Assembly: GCF_002514725.1 (NCBI RefSeq)
Contig: NZ_NTLB01000003.1
Location: 186,001 to 250,000, forward strand
Length of the DNA stretch: 64,000 nucleotides
Reading direction: 5' to 3'
Origin: Mangrovitalea sediminis
GTDB lineage: Bacteria; Pseudomonadota; Gammaproteobacteria; Pseudomonadales; Oleiphilaceae
Within the stretch, counting starts at the first letter, position 1. Each line of letters starts with the position of its first letter. Shown piece after piece: positions 20,300 through 30,037 of the stretch. The notes below the pieces were generated by a model. That model was not told the origin of the DNA. It searched no databases and saw only the letters and a program-made list of their open reading frames with translations. The position numbers were made by a program, and so were the translations under genes.

Positions 20300-21646
20300 A
20301 TGACTTCTTCTACGAAAACGCCATCCGATGGGCGCACCGGCCGAGTCGGCTTTGTCAGCCTGGGCTGTCCCAAGGCATTGGTCGACTCCGAACGCATACT
20401 TACGCAGCTTCGCCTGGATGGCTATGACGTCGTGCCGACTTATCAGGACGCCGATGTGGTCGTCGTGAACACCTGTGGTTTTATCGATGCGGCCAAACAG
20501 GAATCTCTGGATGCGATTGGAGAAGCGCTGGCGGAAAACGGCAAGGTGATCGTCACCGGCTGTATGGGCGTAGAGGCGGACCGTATTCGTGAAACCCACC
20601 CAGGTGTGCTGGCCGTTACCGGACCGCAGGCGTACGAGGCGGTTGTCGGTGCCGTACATCAACACGTGCCGCAGGAGAAGCCGCACAATCCCTTCGTCGA
20701 TCTGGTGCCGCCGCAGGGGGTCAAGCTGACGCCCAGGCACTATGCCTATCTCAAGATTTCCGAAGGCTGTAACCATCGCTGCTCGTTCTGCATTATTCCG
20801 TCGATGCGGGGTGATCTGGTCAGCCGTCCCATCGGCGACGTTATGGACGAGGCCGAGCGGCTGGTCAAGGCCGGGGTGAAGGAGCTGCTGGTCGTTTCCC
20901 AGGACACCAGTGCTTACGGGGTCGATATCAAATACCGCACAGGCTTCTGGCAGGGGCGGCCGCTGAAGACCCGGATGTATGAACTGTGTGAGGCGCTCGG
21001 CTCGTTGGGCGTTTGGGTGCGGCTGCATTATGTCTACCCCTACCCACACGTCGACACTATTCTGCCCCTGATGGCAGAGGGCAAAGTGCTGCCTTACCTG
21101 GATATTCCGTTCCAGCATGCAAGTCCTTCCGTGCTGCGGGCCATGAAGCGTCCGGCCCATGAAGCAAAAACCCTGGAGCGGATTCGTCACTGGCGTGAAA
21201 TCTGTCCAGATCTGACGGTGCGCTCGACCTTCATTGCGGGCTTCCCCGGTGAGACTGAAGACGATTTCCAGTATCTGCTTGACTGGCTCGATGAAGCTCA
21301 GCTGGATCGCGTCGGCTGCTTTGCCTATTCTCCGGTCGAGGGCGCATCGGCGAATGCATTGGAAGGTGCCGTCCCGGAAGAGGTCAAGCAGGAGCGCGTG
21401 GCTCGCTTTATGGAGCATCAATCGAAGATCAGCGCCGATAAACTGCAGCGGAAGATCGGCAAGACCTTGCAGGTATTAGTGGACGAGGTCGATGAGGAAG
21501 GTGCTATCGCCCGTTCACAAGCGGATGCGCCGGAGATCGACGGCATGGTCTATCTGAACGGGGTGACCGATGTCGAGCCGGGATCGCTGTTGCAGGTGAC
21601 CATTGAGCATGCGGATGAGCATGATCTTTGGGGGGTTCCGGTTTGA
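20300..21646 (+). CDS. rimO: Ribosomal protein S12 methylthiotransferase
   Basis: A 448-residue radical-SAM enzyme that methylthiolates Asp88 of ribosomal protein S12. The N-terminal UPF0004 domain has Cys in [28 protein letters not shown] and [12 protein letters not shown]. The radical-SAM motif is [11 protein letters not shown] near residue 157. The C-terminal TRAM domain binds the S12 loop. [12 protein letters not shown] separates it from MiaB ([11 protein letters not shown]) at 13650. GAGG lies six bases before the ATG. A strong terminator follows. Confidence 0.96.
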   Translation: MTSSTKTPSDGRTGRVGFVSLGCPKALVDSERILTQLRLDGYDVVPTYQDADVVVVNTCGFIDAAKQESLDAIGEALAENGKVIVTGCMGVEADRIRETHPGVLAVTGPQAYEAVVGAVHQHVPQEKPHNPFVDLVPPQGVKLTPRHYAYLKISEGCNHRCSFCIIPSMRGDLVSRPIGDVMDEAERLVKAGVKELLVVSQDTSAYGVDIKYRTGFWQGRPLKTRMYELCEALGSLGVWVRLHYVYPYPHVDTILPLMAEGKVLPYLDIPFQHASPSVLRAMKRPAHEAKTLERIRHWREICPDLTVRSTFIAGFPGETEDDFQYLLDWLDEAQLDRVGCFAYSPVEGASANALEGAVPEEVKQERVARFMEHQSKISADKLQRKIGKTLQVLVDEVDEEGAIARSQADAPEIDGMVYLNGVTDVEPGSLLQVTIEHADEHDLWGVPV

Positions 21647-21695
21647 TGTGATCCTGTCCGCCAACACTGCCAATGGACAGTGAATATGATGTTTT

Positions 21696-21723
21696 AATGG
21701 GGGCTTGGCAGCCCCCATTTTTA
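21696..21723 (+). terminator. Rho-independent terminator of rimO
   Basis: AATGGGGGCT (21696-21705), loop TGGC, AGCCCCCATT (21710-21719), then T-rich. It lies between the convergent rimO and gatB stops. On the minus strand the trailing bases are A-rich, so it mainly serves rimO. Confidence 0.85.
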
Positions 21724-21724
21724 T

Positions 21725-23170
21725 TCAGCCTTCCAGCTTCTGTTTGAGGATGTCGTTTACCTGTGCAGGGTTGGCCTTGCCCTTGGATGCCTTCATCACC
21801 TGGCCGACAAAGAAGCCCAGCATCTTCGGACGACGGTCTTCCGGCGCCGCACGGTAGTTGTCCACCTGCTCCTGGCTGTTGGCGAGCACCTCGTCGACAA
21901 TCTGTTCGATGGCGCCGCTGTCGGTGACCTGTTTCAGACCCTGTTTCTCTATGATCTGATCCGGAGTGCCTTCGCCGTTCCACAGCGGTTCCAGGATCTG
22001 CTTGGCGATCTTGCCGGAGATGGTGTTATCGCGGATGCGTTGAATCAGTTGCCCCAGCGATTCGGCCGCGATCGGGCAGCGCTCGATGGGGGTGTCGTTC
22101 TGGTTCAACAGGCGTGACAGTTCCACCATCACCCAGTTGGCCGACAGCTTTGCGTCCCCCGATGTTTCGACGACCTGTTCGAAGTAATCCGCCAGGGCTC
22201 GGGTTTGTGACAGTACGGCGGCATCGTAATCCGAGAGACTGTAATTCTCGGTAAAACGATGGCGCTTCTCGTCCGGCAGCTCCGGTAGCGTGTCGCGCAA
22301 ACGTTGGATATAACTATCGTCAATGACGACCGGCAGCAGGTCCGGGTCCGGGAAGTAGCGGTAGTCGTTGGCGTATTCCTTGGTCCGCATGGCACGGGTT
22401 TCGTTGGCATCCGGATCGTACAGGCGTGTTTCCTGGATGACTCTGCCGCCGTCTTCGATCAGCTCAATTTGACGCTGAACCTCTGCATTGATGGCCTTCT
22501 CCACGAAACGGAACGAGTTGACGTTCTTGATCTCGGCGCGGGTGCCAAATTCGGTTTGGCCGACAGGGCGAACCGATACGTTGCAGTCGCAGCGCATCGA
22601 GCCCTGGGACATGTCTCCGTCGGAAATGCCCAGATAGGTAACGATGGAGTGAATCTTGCGAAGATAGGCCACGGCTTCGGCCGCAGAGCGCATGTCCGGA
22701 TCGGAAACGATTTCCAGCAGTGGCGTGCCGGCCCGGTTGAGATCGATGCCGGTCATGCCGTGGAAGTCTTCGTGCAGCGATTTGCCGGCGTCTTCTTCCA
22801 GATGGGCATGATGGATGCGAACCTGCTTGGTTTCGCCATTCTCCAGCGGGATTTCGACCAGTCCGGTGCCGACGATCGGCGCATACATCTGGCTGATCTG
22901 GTAACCCTTGGGCAGGTCCGGATAGAAGTAATTTTTACGGTCAAAGACCGAACGGTGGGCGATTTCCGCATTGACCGCCAGGCCGAAACAGACAGCCATG
23001 CGCACGGCTTCGCCATTAAGGACTGGCAGCATGCCCGGCATGGCCAGGTCGATGGCACTGGCCTGGGTGTTGGGGTCCGCGCCGAAAGCGGCACTGGCCC
23101 CGGAAAAGATTTTGGACTGGGTGGCCAACTGTACGTGAACTTCCAGCCCGATAACGACTTCCCATTGCAT
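21725..23170 (-). CDS. gatB: Asp/Glu-tRNA amidotransferase subunit B
   Basis: A 481-residue subunit that binds mischarged tRNA and amidates Glu-tRNA-Gln or Asp-tRNA-Asn. It starts with the conserved [22 protein letters not shown] in outline. The kinase-like body contains [16 protein letters not shown] and [10 protein letters not shown], and the C-terminal YqeY-like tail ends near [18 protein letters not shown]. It is the last gene of the leftward gatC-gatA-gatB operon, 30 bases after gatA. Its presence implies the indirect route to at least one amide tRNA. Confidence 0.96.
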   Translation of the reverse strand: MQWEVVIGLEVHVQLATQSKIFSGASAAFGADPNTQASAIDLAMPGMLPVLNGEAVRMAVCFGLAVNAEIAHRSVFDRKNYFYPDLPKGYQISQMYAPIVGTGLVEIPLENGETKQVRIHHAHLEEDAGKSLHEDFHGMTGIDLNRAGTPLLEIVSDPDMRSAAEAVAYLRKIHSIVTYLGISDGDMSQGSMRCDCNVSVRPVGQTEFGTRAEIKNVNSFRFVEKAINAEVQRQIELIEDGGRVIQETRLYDPDANETRAMRTKEYANDYRYFPDPDLLPVVIDDSYIQRLRDTLPELPDEKRHRFTENYSLSDYDAAVLSQTRALADYFEQVVETSGDAKLSANWVMVELSRLLNQNDTPIERCPIAAESLGQLIQRIRDNTISGKIAKQILEPLWNGEGTPDQIIEKQGLKQVTDSGAIEQIVDEVLANSQEQVDNYRAAPEDRRPKMLGFFVGQVMKASKGKANPAQVNDILKQKLEG

Positions 23171-23200
23171 GATGAAACTCTCCTCGCAATCCGTCTCGGT

Positions 23201-24655
23201 TCAGGCCAGTCCGGCCGGCGTTTTCAGGTGCCAGTCAGTAGCCTGCTGGAAGCGATGCGCAGCGTTGAGCAGGCGCGCTTCGTCGAAATAGTTGCCGGTT
23301 AATTGCAGGCCAATCGGTAGTCCATTGATCAGTGCCGCCGGAATCGACATGCCGGGCAGGCCCGCAAGGTTGGTGGATATCGTAAAAATATCCTCCAGAT
23401 ACATGGTCACCGGATCGTCGGTTTTCTCGCCATGACGGAATGCCGGAGCCAGTGTGGTCGGCCCCATGATCACATCGACGTCCTTGAAGGCATTGATGAA
23501 GTCCTGCTGGATCAGGCGGCGGACTTTCTGTGCCTTGAGGTAATAGGCGTCGAAGAAGCCGGCGGACAGGGCATAGGTACCCACCAGAATTCGGCGTTTT
23601 ACTTCATCGCCGAAGCCTTCCGCGCGTGAGCGCATGTACAGGTCTTCCAAATCCTTTGGCGCGTCGCAGCGGTAGCCATAGCGTACGCCGTCGAAGCGTG
23701 ACAGGTTGGACGAGCATTCGGCTGGTGCGATCACGTAGTAGGCGGGGACCGCCAGGTGTGAATGAGGAAGATCGATTTCCTGGACCTTGGCGCCCATCTT
23801 CTCAAATTCGGCAATGGCGTCGCGAATGGCCTGGGCCACCACCGGGTCGAGTTGGTCGCTGAAGTATTCCCGCGGCAGCCCGATACGCATTCCTTCAAGG
23901 CTGTCATTGAGGGTGGCCGTGTAATCCGGAACCGGGCGGTCGATGGACGTGGAATCCTTGGCGTCGAAACCGGCCATGACATTCAGCATCAAGGCGCTGT
24001 CTTCCGCGGTGCGAGCCATGGTGCCGCCCTGGTCGAGGCTCGATGCGAAAGCCACCATGCCATAGCGGGAGACGCGACCATAGGTTGGCTTGAGGCCGGT
24101 GATACCGCACAGCGATGCTGGCTGGCGAATGGAACCGCCGGTATCGGTGGCGGTGGCGGCAGGTGTCAGTCGTGCGGCCACGGCAGCCGCGGAACCGCCG
24201 GAAGACCCGCCGGGAACCAGTCCCTCGCCCCAGGGATTGGTGACCTTGCCGAAATAGCTGTTTTCGTTGGAAGAGCCCATTGCGAACTCGTCCATGTTGG
24301 TCTTGCCCAGGCAGACCGCGCCGGCTTCCTTGAAGCGGGCAGCGACGGTGGCATCATAGGGTGGCACGAAATTGGACAGCATGCGCGAGCCGCAGGTAGT
24401 GCGAACACCCGCTGTACAGAAAATGTCCTTGTGCGCGAAGGGGATGCCGGTCCAGGGCGTGGCGTCTCCGCGCGCGCGCCGGGCGTCCGCCGCCTGGGCA
24501 TCGAACAGTGCCTGTTCGTCGTTGACCGTAATAAAACTGTTGTAACGGCTGTCCTGCTCTTTGATGCGTTTCAGGAAGTGCTGGGTCAGTTCGACACTGG
24601 ATACCTCACCCTGCTCCAGGGCGGCGGCCAGTTCGGTTACAGTCTTGTCATGCAT
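23201..24655 (-). CDS. gatA: Asp/Glu-tRNA amidotransferase subunit A
   Basis: The 484-residue amidase-signature subunit that releases ammonia from glutamine and channels it to GatB. The Ser-cisSer-Lys triad is visible: Lys in [13 protein letters not shown], the Gly/Ser-rich [15 protein letters not shown], and the nucleophilic Ser in [14 protein letters not shown]. It starts after a 104-base gap from gatC that contains a 9-base direct repeat (see findings), and its ribosome-binding site is weak. Confidence 0.96.
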   Translation of the reverse strand: MHDKTVTELAAALEQGEVSSVELTQHFLKRIKEQDSRYNSFITVNDEQALFDAQAADARRARGDATPWTGIPFAHKDIFCTAGVRTTCGSRMLSNFVPPYDATVAARFKEAGAVCLGKTNMDEFAMGSSNENSYFGKVTNPWGEGLVPGGSSGGSAAAVAARLTPAATATDTGGSIRQPASLCGITGLKPTYGRVSRYGMVAFASSLDQGGTMARTAEDSALMLNVMAGFDAKDSTSIDRPVPDYTATLNDSLEGMRIGLPREYFSDQLDPVVAQAIRDAIAEFEKMGAKVQEIDLPHSHLAVPAYYVIAPAECSSNLSRFDGVRYGYRCDAPKDLEDLYMRSRAEGFGDEVKRRILVGTYALSAGFFDAYYLKAQKVRRLIQQDFINAFKDVDVIMGPTTLAPAFRHGEKTDDPVTMYLEDIFTISTNLAGLPGMSIPAALINGLPIGLQLTGNYFDEARLLNAAHRFQQATDWHLKTPAGLA

Positions 24656-24759
24656 GTCAAAACATCCGGGGCGTGATGAACGGTCTATACTATGTCCGAT
24701 TCTGACTGTCGGAGGTCCGATTCCGGTGGTTGGTAGCCGGGTTCCGAGGCGCTGATGGC

Positions 24760-25047
24760 TTACTCGATAACGCGCGGAACCAAATACAGGCCATTTTCGG
24801 TGGCCGGCGCAACAGCCTGGAAGGCGGCTCTCTGGTCGCTTTCGGTGACAGCGTCCGCGCGCAAGCGCTGTACGGCATCGAGGGGATGTGCCATTGGCTG
24901 CACCGCGTCGGTATCGGCGGCCTGCAGTTGATCCACCAGGTTGAGGATGTTGGTCAGGTCCTTCTCCAGCGCACCGGTCTGGGCTTCGTCCAGCTGGAGG
25001 CGGGCGAGATAGGCGACTTTTTCGATATCCTCTCGCGAGATGGCCAC
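24760..25047 (-). CDS. gatC: Asp/Glu-tRNA amidotransferase subunit C
   Basis: A 95-residue linker subunit that wraps GatA and GatB together. [19 protein letters not shown] is the conserved N-terminus. I start at a GTG (25047), with AAGGGAG about seven bases upstream, rather than at the in-frame start at 25089, because family proteins begin at this point and have about 95 residues. The C-terminus ends in the usual [10 protein letters not shown]. It is first in the gatCAB operon and divergent from mreB. Confidence 0.94.
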   Translation of the reverse strand: MAISREDIEKVAYLARLQLDEAQTGALEKDLTNILNLVDQLQAADTDAVQPMAHPLDAVQRLRADAVTESDQRAAFQAVAPATENGLYLVPRVIE

Positions 25048-25186
25048 GTTAGGTCTCCCTTGGTAATGGTTTGACAGTGCCTCGGGCAACGCGTTAGCGG
25101 CGGGCCGGGGCCTGTTTGGGTAAAGAGTCTCTCTATGGGGGGCTTATGGTATCAGATTATGGCAATCGCGGTAGCGGGTTGGATAG

Positions 25187-26326
<1,140 letters not shown>

Positions 26327-26351
26327 CAGTTCCGGCTGTCGGTTTTGGGTG

Positions 26352-26370
26352 GCGGCCTCTGAGAGGCCGC
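26352..26370 (+). terminator. Hairpin 1 in the mreB-mreC gap (attenuator-like)
   Basis: GCGGCCTC (26352-26359), loop TGA, GAGGCCGC (26363-26370). A compact, GC-rich stem of eight pairs 25 bases after the mreB stop, followed only by TTCCC. It could be a weak terminator or an mRNA processing and stability element. Confidence 0.5.
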
Positions 26371-26395
26371 TTCCCGACGAAGGCTAGCCTGATGA

Positions 26396-26430
26396 TGCCA
26401 CCTCTGTGTAGAAAGGTGGCACGGGTTTTA
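26396..26430 (+). terminator. Hairpin 2 in the mreB-mreC gap (terminator-like)
   Basis: TGCCACCT (26396-26403), loop of ten, AGGTGGCA (26414-26421), then CGGG and TTTTATTG. Eight base pairs followed within four bases by a T-rich tract, just upstream of the mreC ribosome-binding site. It probably trims transcription from mreB into mreC. Confidence 0.5.
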
Positions 26431-26440
26431 TTGTTTCGCC

Positions 26441-26455
26441 GGAGACCAAACCATC
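26441..26455 (+). promoter_or_regulatory. Ribosome-binding site and putative AUC start of mreC
   Basis: GGAG at 26441-26444 is followed eight bases later by ATC (26453-26455), which is where the conserved MreC N-terminus requires the initiator. No ATG, GTG or TTG occurs in this frame from the preceding stop (26393) until TTG at 26501. Confidence 0.5.
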
Positions 26456-27334
26456 AAGACCATTTTCGTTCAGGGGCCCCATCTCAGTGTTCGCCTGTTT
26501 TTGGTGACCCTCATTTCGGTTGCCTTGATTGTTCTGGATGTTAATTTTCCCCAGACAGAGCGACTGCGCAGTTGGCTGGGAACCGCACTAGCCCCGGTTG
26601 TCTGGTTGGGCCATGCGCCATCGAGCCTGGTCGACTGGGCTTCATTGTCCATGGCAAATCGCCAGCAGCTCATCGATGAAAACGAGTCATTGAAGGCGCA
26701 GTTACTGGTCCTGCAGCGGCGGTCGGAGAAGTATGCCGCCCTGGCGACGGAAAACAGCCGTCTGCGGGAACTGCTGCATGCGTCGGGTGCCCTGGACGAC
26801 ACGGTCATCGTGTCGGAAATCATCGGTGTGACCCCGGACCCATTCTCCCACGAAGTCATCATCGATAAAGGCCGACGTGACCATCTTTCCGTGGGGCAGG
26901 CTGTTCTCGATGCCCATGGCCTGATGGGCCAGATTATTCAGACCAGTGAATTCACTTCCCGGGTTCTCCTGATATCCGACAGCAGCAATGCCGTGCCGGT
27001 CGAGGTCAATCGCAGTGGGGTCCGGGCCATTCTGTTGGGGACTGGAGAGCCTTATCGCCTTGATCTGGTGCATGTCCCGGACACTGCCGATATTACCGTT
27101 GGCGATCTGCTGGTGAGCTCCGGCCTGGGTGGACGTTTCCCGAAAGGCTATCCGGTGGCAACGGTGACCAATGTCGAACACGACCCGGGTGAGCCATTCG
27201 CCAAGGTTGAGGCACGACCTATGGCGCACCTGTATCGCAGTCAACTGGTCCTGGTGGTTTTCAAGCAAGGTGTGGGCGATATCATCGGCACTCAGAGCGC
27301 GTCCCCTGCCGGTACCCAAAAGGGGGGACATTAA
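26453..27334 (+). CDS. mreC: Rod-shape-determining protein MreC, probable AUC start
   Basis: A bitopic inner-membrane protein of the elongasome that links MreB filaments to periplasmic wall synthases. The short cytoplasmic N-terminus precedes a membrane segment (RLFLVTLISVALIVLDVNF, about residues 14-32), then a periplasmic coiled coil (ANRQQLIDENESLKAQLLVLQ) and two beta-barrel domains with SRVLLISDSSNAVPVEVNRSG and GRFPKGYPVATV. The first 16 residues (KTIFVQGPHLSVRLF) match other MreC proteins, but no canonical start codon precedes them. TTG at 26501 would delete half of the membrane segment and has no ribosome-binding site. I therefore propose ATC at 26453 (293 residues). Confidence 0.85.
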   Translation: MKTIFVQGPHLSVRLFLVTLISVALIVLDVNFPQTERLRSWLGTALAPVVWLGHAPSSLVDWASLSMANRQQLIDENESLKAQLLVLQRRSEKYAALATENSRLRELLHASGALDDTVIVSEIIGVTPDPFSHEVIIDKGRRDHLSVGQAVLDAHGLMGQIIQTSEFTSRVLLISDSSNAVPVEVNRSGVRAILLGTGEPYRLDLVHVPDTADITVGDLLVSSGLGGRFPKGYPVATVTNVEHDPGEPFAKVEARPMAHLYRSQLVLVVFKQGVGDIIGTQSASPAGTQKGGH

Positions 27335-27337
27335 GCT

Positions 27338-27817
27338 ATGGCGGCCGATTCCATCAGTTATCCCGTTTTCCTGCTCAGCACTGTGGTGGCTCTGGTACTG
27401 AGTATTGCCCTGTTTCCTCTGGCCTGGTTGCAATGGCGACCTGAATGGCTGGGATTGCTCGTTTTCTACTGGGTGTTTCGGGCACCGAGCCGGTTTGGCA
27501 TCTTTGTCGCCTGGATGCTGGGCCTCCTGCTGGATGTCCTGGAATCCGCGACCCTCGGGGTCAATGCGTTGTCCCTGGCCGTTGTCGCTTTCCTCGTTCT
27601 CACCATGCATCAACGCTTACGTATGTTTCCGCTGCCGCAACAATGCCTGATGGTGTTCCTTCTGCTGGGTATCAATCAAATGCTGGTGCATTTCATCAAT
27701 CAGTTGCTGGGCGTTAACGTGGAAGGTTTCGGGTACCTGCTGCCGGCAGTGACCAGTGCTTTTGTCTGGCCATTCGTCTGTTCGTTTCTCGACTTTTTCA
27801 ATCGCAAACTGAGTTGA
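27338..27817 (+). CDS. mreD: Rod-shape-determining protein MreD
   Basis: A 159-residue integral membrane protein with five or so hydrophobic segments, the third member of the MreBCD set that controls cell width and elongation. It starts three bases after the mreC stop. Recognisable features are the first membrane segment (FLLSTVVALVLSIALFPL) and the VYW-like turn WLGLLVFYWVFRAPSRFGIF. It ends with a short basic C-terminus. Confidence 0.93.
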   Translation: MAADSISYPVFLLSTVVALVLSIALFPLAWLQWRPEWLGLLVFYWVFRAPSRFGIFVAWMLGLLLDVLESATLGVNALSLAVVAFLVLTMHQRLRMFPLPQQCLMVFLLLGINQMLVHFINQLLGVNVEGFGYLLPAVTSAFVWPFVCSFLDFFNRKLS

Positions 27818-27821
27818 TGCC

Positions 27822-28430
27822 ATGAACGCCAACCGCACCCTGGTGCTCGCCTCGGCATCTCCGCGCCGGCGGGAGCTGCTGGAGCAAATCGGTCTCACCT
27901 TCCAGGTTCGGGCATTCGATCTCGATGAGAGGGTCCTGCCGAATGAATTGCCGGAGCATTACGTTGAGCGTCTGGCGCGCGCAAAAGCGAGTGCCGGTTA
28001 TGCCGAGAGCTTAAGCTCTGATACGCTGGTGATCGGTGCGGATACCACGGTTGTGTGTAACGGGGATATCCTGGGTAAGCCGGTCGATGCAGATGACGCC
28101 GCACGCATGTTGGGCGCCCTTTCGGGGTGCAGTCACAAGGTGATGTCGGCAGTGGCGTTGGCTGGCGAGCATGGCTGTTTCGCGCGGTTGAGCGTGACCG
28201 AAGTGCGCTTCAGAACGCTGTTGGCGGAAGAGATCCATCATTACTGCCTGAGCGGGGAACCCTTTGATAAGGCTGGTGCCTATGCTATTCAGGGCCGCGC
28301 GGCCATTTTCGTCGAGGCTATCTCTGGCTGTTACAGTACCGTAGTGGGGTTGCCTTTGCAGGCGACAGCCGAATTGTTGCAGGAAGCGAATATGCCGGTT
28401 TGGCATTACTGGGGCGGTGCTGATGAGTGA
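27822..28430 (+). CDS. maf: Maf-family nucleoside triphosphate pyrophosphatase
   Basis: A 202-residue house-cleaning pyrophosphatase; the YhdE-type member, adjacent to mreD and rng, hydrolyses dTTP and UTP. The N-terminal LASASPRRRELLEQIGL and the central VIGADTTVVCNGDILGKP are signature motifs, followed by GAYAIQGRAAIFVEAISGCYSTVVGLP. It starts four bases after mreD and overlaps rng by eight bases, so the three are coupled. Confidence 0.93.
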   Translation: MNANRTLVLASASPRRRELLEQIGLTFQVRAFDLDERVLPNELPEHYVERLARAKASAGYAESLSSDTLVIGADTTVVCNGDILGKPVDADDAARMLGALSGCSHKVMSAVALAGEHGCFARLSVTEVRFRTLLAEEIHHYCLSGEPFDKAGAYAIQGRAAIFVEAISGCYSTVVGLPLQATAELLQEANMPVWHYWGGADE

Positions 28431-29904
28431 AGAAATTCTGATTAACGTGACGCCGGTGGAAACGCGGGTCGCCCTGGTCGAAAACGGCATGCTTCAGGAA
28501 GCCTATATCGAACGGACTGGCCGCAAGGGGATCGTCGGTAATATCTACAAGGGCCGGGTTGCCCGGGTGCTACCGGGAATGGAAGCCGCTTTTGTCGATG
28601 TCGGTCTCGAACGTGCTGCCTTCATTCATGCTTCAGACGTCGTTAATTTGGCGACCTCGCAGGAAGAGGTCAGCGATGGCCCACGTCCAGTTCCGGATAT
28701 CCGCTCGCTGTTACGCGAGGGGCAGTCTCTGGTGGTACAGGTAACAAAGGACCCCATCGGAACCAAGGGGGCCCGTCTGACCACACAACTCTCCATTCCC
28801 TCCCGTTATCTGGTGTTTATGCCCAATGTTCAGCATATCGGCATTTCCCAACGGATCGAGGACGAGGAAGAACGCTCCCGCCTCAAGTCCCTGGTCGAGG
28901 AATCGGCCCAGGAACTGAGTTTCGAAGGGGGTGGCTACATTATCCGTACGGCGGCGGAAGGCGCCGGGCGCGATGAACTGCTGGGGGATATGAAATACCT
29001 GCACCGACTGAGTCAATCCATCATGGAGCGCATCAAGTCGGCCAATGCACCCAGTGTCATCTATCAGGATCTACCGCTGTTTATCCGGACCATTCGGGAC
29101 CTGGTTCGTCCGCAAACGGAAAAGGTGCGGATCGATTCCCGGGAAAGCTATCAGCGGGTGATGGACTTCGTGCATGAGTTCGTCAACGAAATTTCCGAAA
29201 AAGTCGAGTATTACCCGGGTGAGCGTCCCATCTTCGATCTCTACAGTGTCGAGGATGAAATTCAGAAGGCGCTGAGCCGCAAGGTGCAGCTCAAGTCCGG
29301 GGGATATGTGATCATCGATCAGACCGAGGCGATGACGACCATCGATGTGAATACCGGCGCCTTTGTCGGACATCGCAATCTGGAAGAGACCATCTTCAAG
29401 ACCAACCTCGAAGCGGCCCGGTCAATTAGTCGTCAGTTGAGATTGCGCAATCTCGGCGGAATCATCATCATCGACTTTATCGACATGGAAGATCCCGAGC
29501 ACCAGCGGCAGGTGCTGCGCATGCTGGAGAAAATGCTCGAAAGGGATCACGCCAGAACGAAGATCACGGGGGTCTCTGAGCTGGGTCTGGTCGAGATGAC
29601 CCGTAAGCGAACCACGGAAAGCCTGGGTCAGGTGTTGTGCGAATCCTGCCCGATCTGTGACGGTCGTGGTTTCCTGAAGACGCCGGAAACCGTGTGCTAT
29701 GAGATTTTCCGCGAGATCCTTCGGGTGAATCGGGCCTATGAGTCGGAAAGCTATCTGGTGCTGGCCTCTCAGGCAGTGGTCGACCGTTTGCTCGATGAGG
29801 AATCCGACAACGTTGCAGACCTGGAAACGTTTATCGGCAAGAGCATCAGGTTTCAGGTAGAGGCGCTCTACAGTCAGGAGCAATACGACGTCGTTCTGCT
29901 CTGA
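28423..29904 (+). CDS. rng: Ribonuclease G
   Basis: A 493-residue RNase E/G-family endoribonuclease that matures the 5' end of 16S rRNA and degrades mRNAs. Domains: S1 RNA-binding domain (GNIYKGRVARVLPGMEAAFVD), the 5' sensor, and the DNase I-like catalytic domain with the metal-binding Asp in TTIDVNTGAFVG and LRNLGGIIIIDFIDM. The zinc-link is CESCPICDGRG. I use the ATG at 28423 (MSEEILINVTPVETRVAL) over the in-frame GTG two codons earlier. It overlaps the maf stop. Confidence 0.96.
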   Translation: MSEEILINVTPVETRVALVENGMLQEAYIERTGRKGIVGNIYKGRVARVLPGMEAAFVDVGLERAAFIHASDVVNLATSQEEVSDGPRPVPDIRSLLREGQSLVVQVTKDPIGTKGARLTTQLSIPSRYLVFMPNVQHIGISQRIEDEEERSRLKSLVEESAQELSFEGGGYIIRTAAEGAGRDELLGDMKYLHRLSQSIMERIKSANAPSVIYQDLPLFIRTIRDLVRPQTEKVRIDSRESYQRVMDFVHEFVNEISEKVEYYPGERPIFDLYSVEDEIQKALSRKVQLKSGGYVIIDQTEAMTTIDVNTGAFVGHRNLEETIFKTNLEAARSISRQLRLRNLGGIIIIDFIDMEDPEHQRQVLRMLEKMLERDHARTKITGVSELGLVEMTRKRTTESLGQVLCESCPICDGRGFLKTPETVCYEIFREILRVNRAYESESYLVLASQAVVDRLLDEESDNVADLETFIGKSIRFQVEALYSQEQYDVVLL

Positions 29905-30037
29905 CGGCGCTCCGTGGACTGAGCGTGCGTGTTGTTACAGGGTCGAGTCGGTACTGATGGCGCTGTTCGCGAGTTCTGGCCGCCTCGCGTCAACCGGCCG
30001 CATGCAGACTCGGTGAACAGGAAGTCACGGTCACGCG

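Noticed and set aside
20243-21421. 392-codon open frame antisense to rimO
   Set aside because: Shadow of a high-G+C gene: no ribosome-binding site, no domain, and rimO on the other strand is certain.
22304-23302. 332-codon frame antisense to gatB
   Set aside because: Antisense shadow; no ribosome-binding site or domain.
26405-26435. Sigma-54 promoter (TGGCAC) before mreC
   Set aside because: TGGCAC at 26417 lacks the TTGC/GC element at the required distance and is part of a hairpin.
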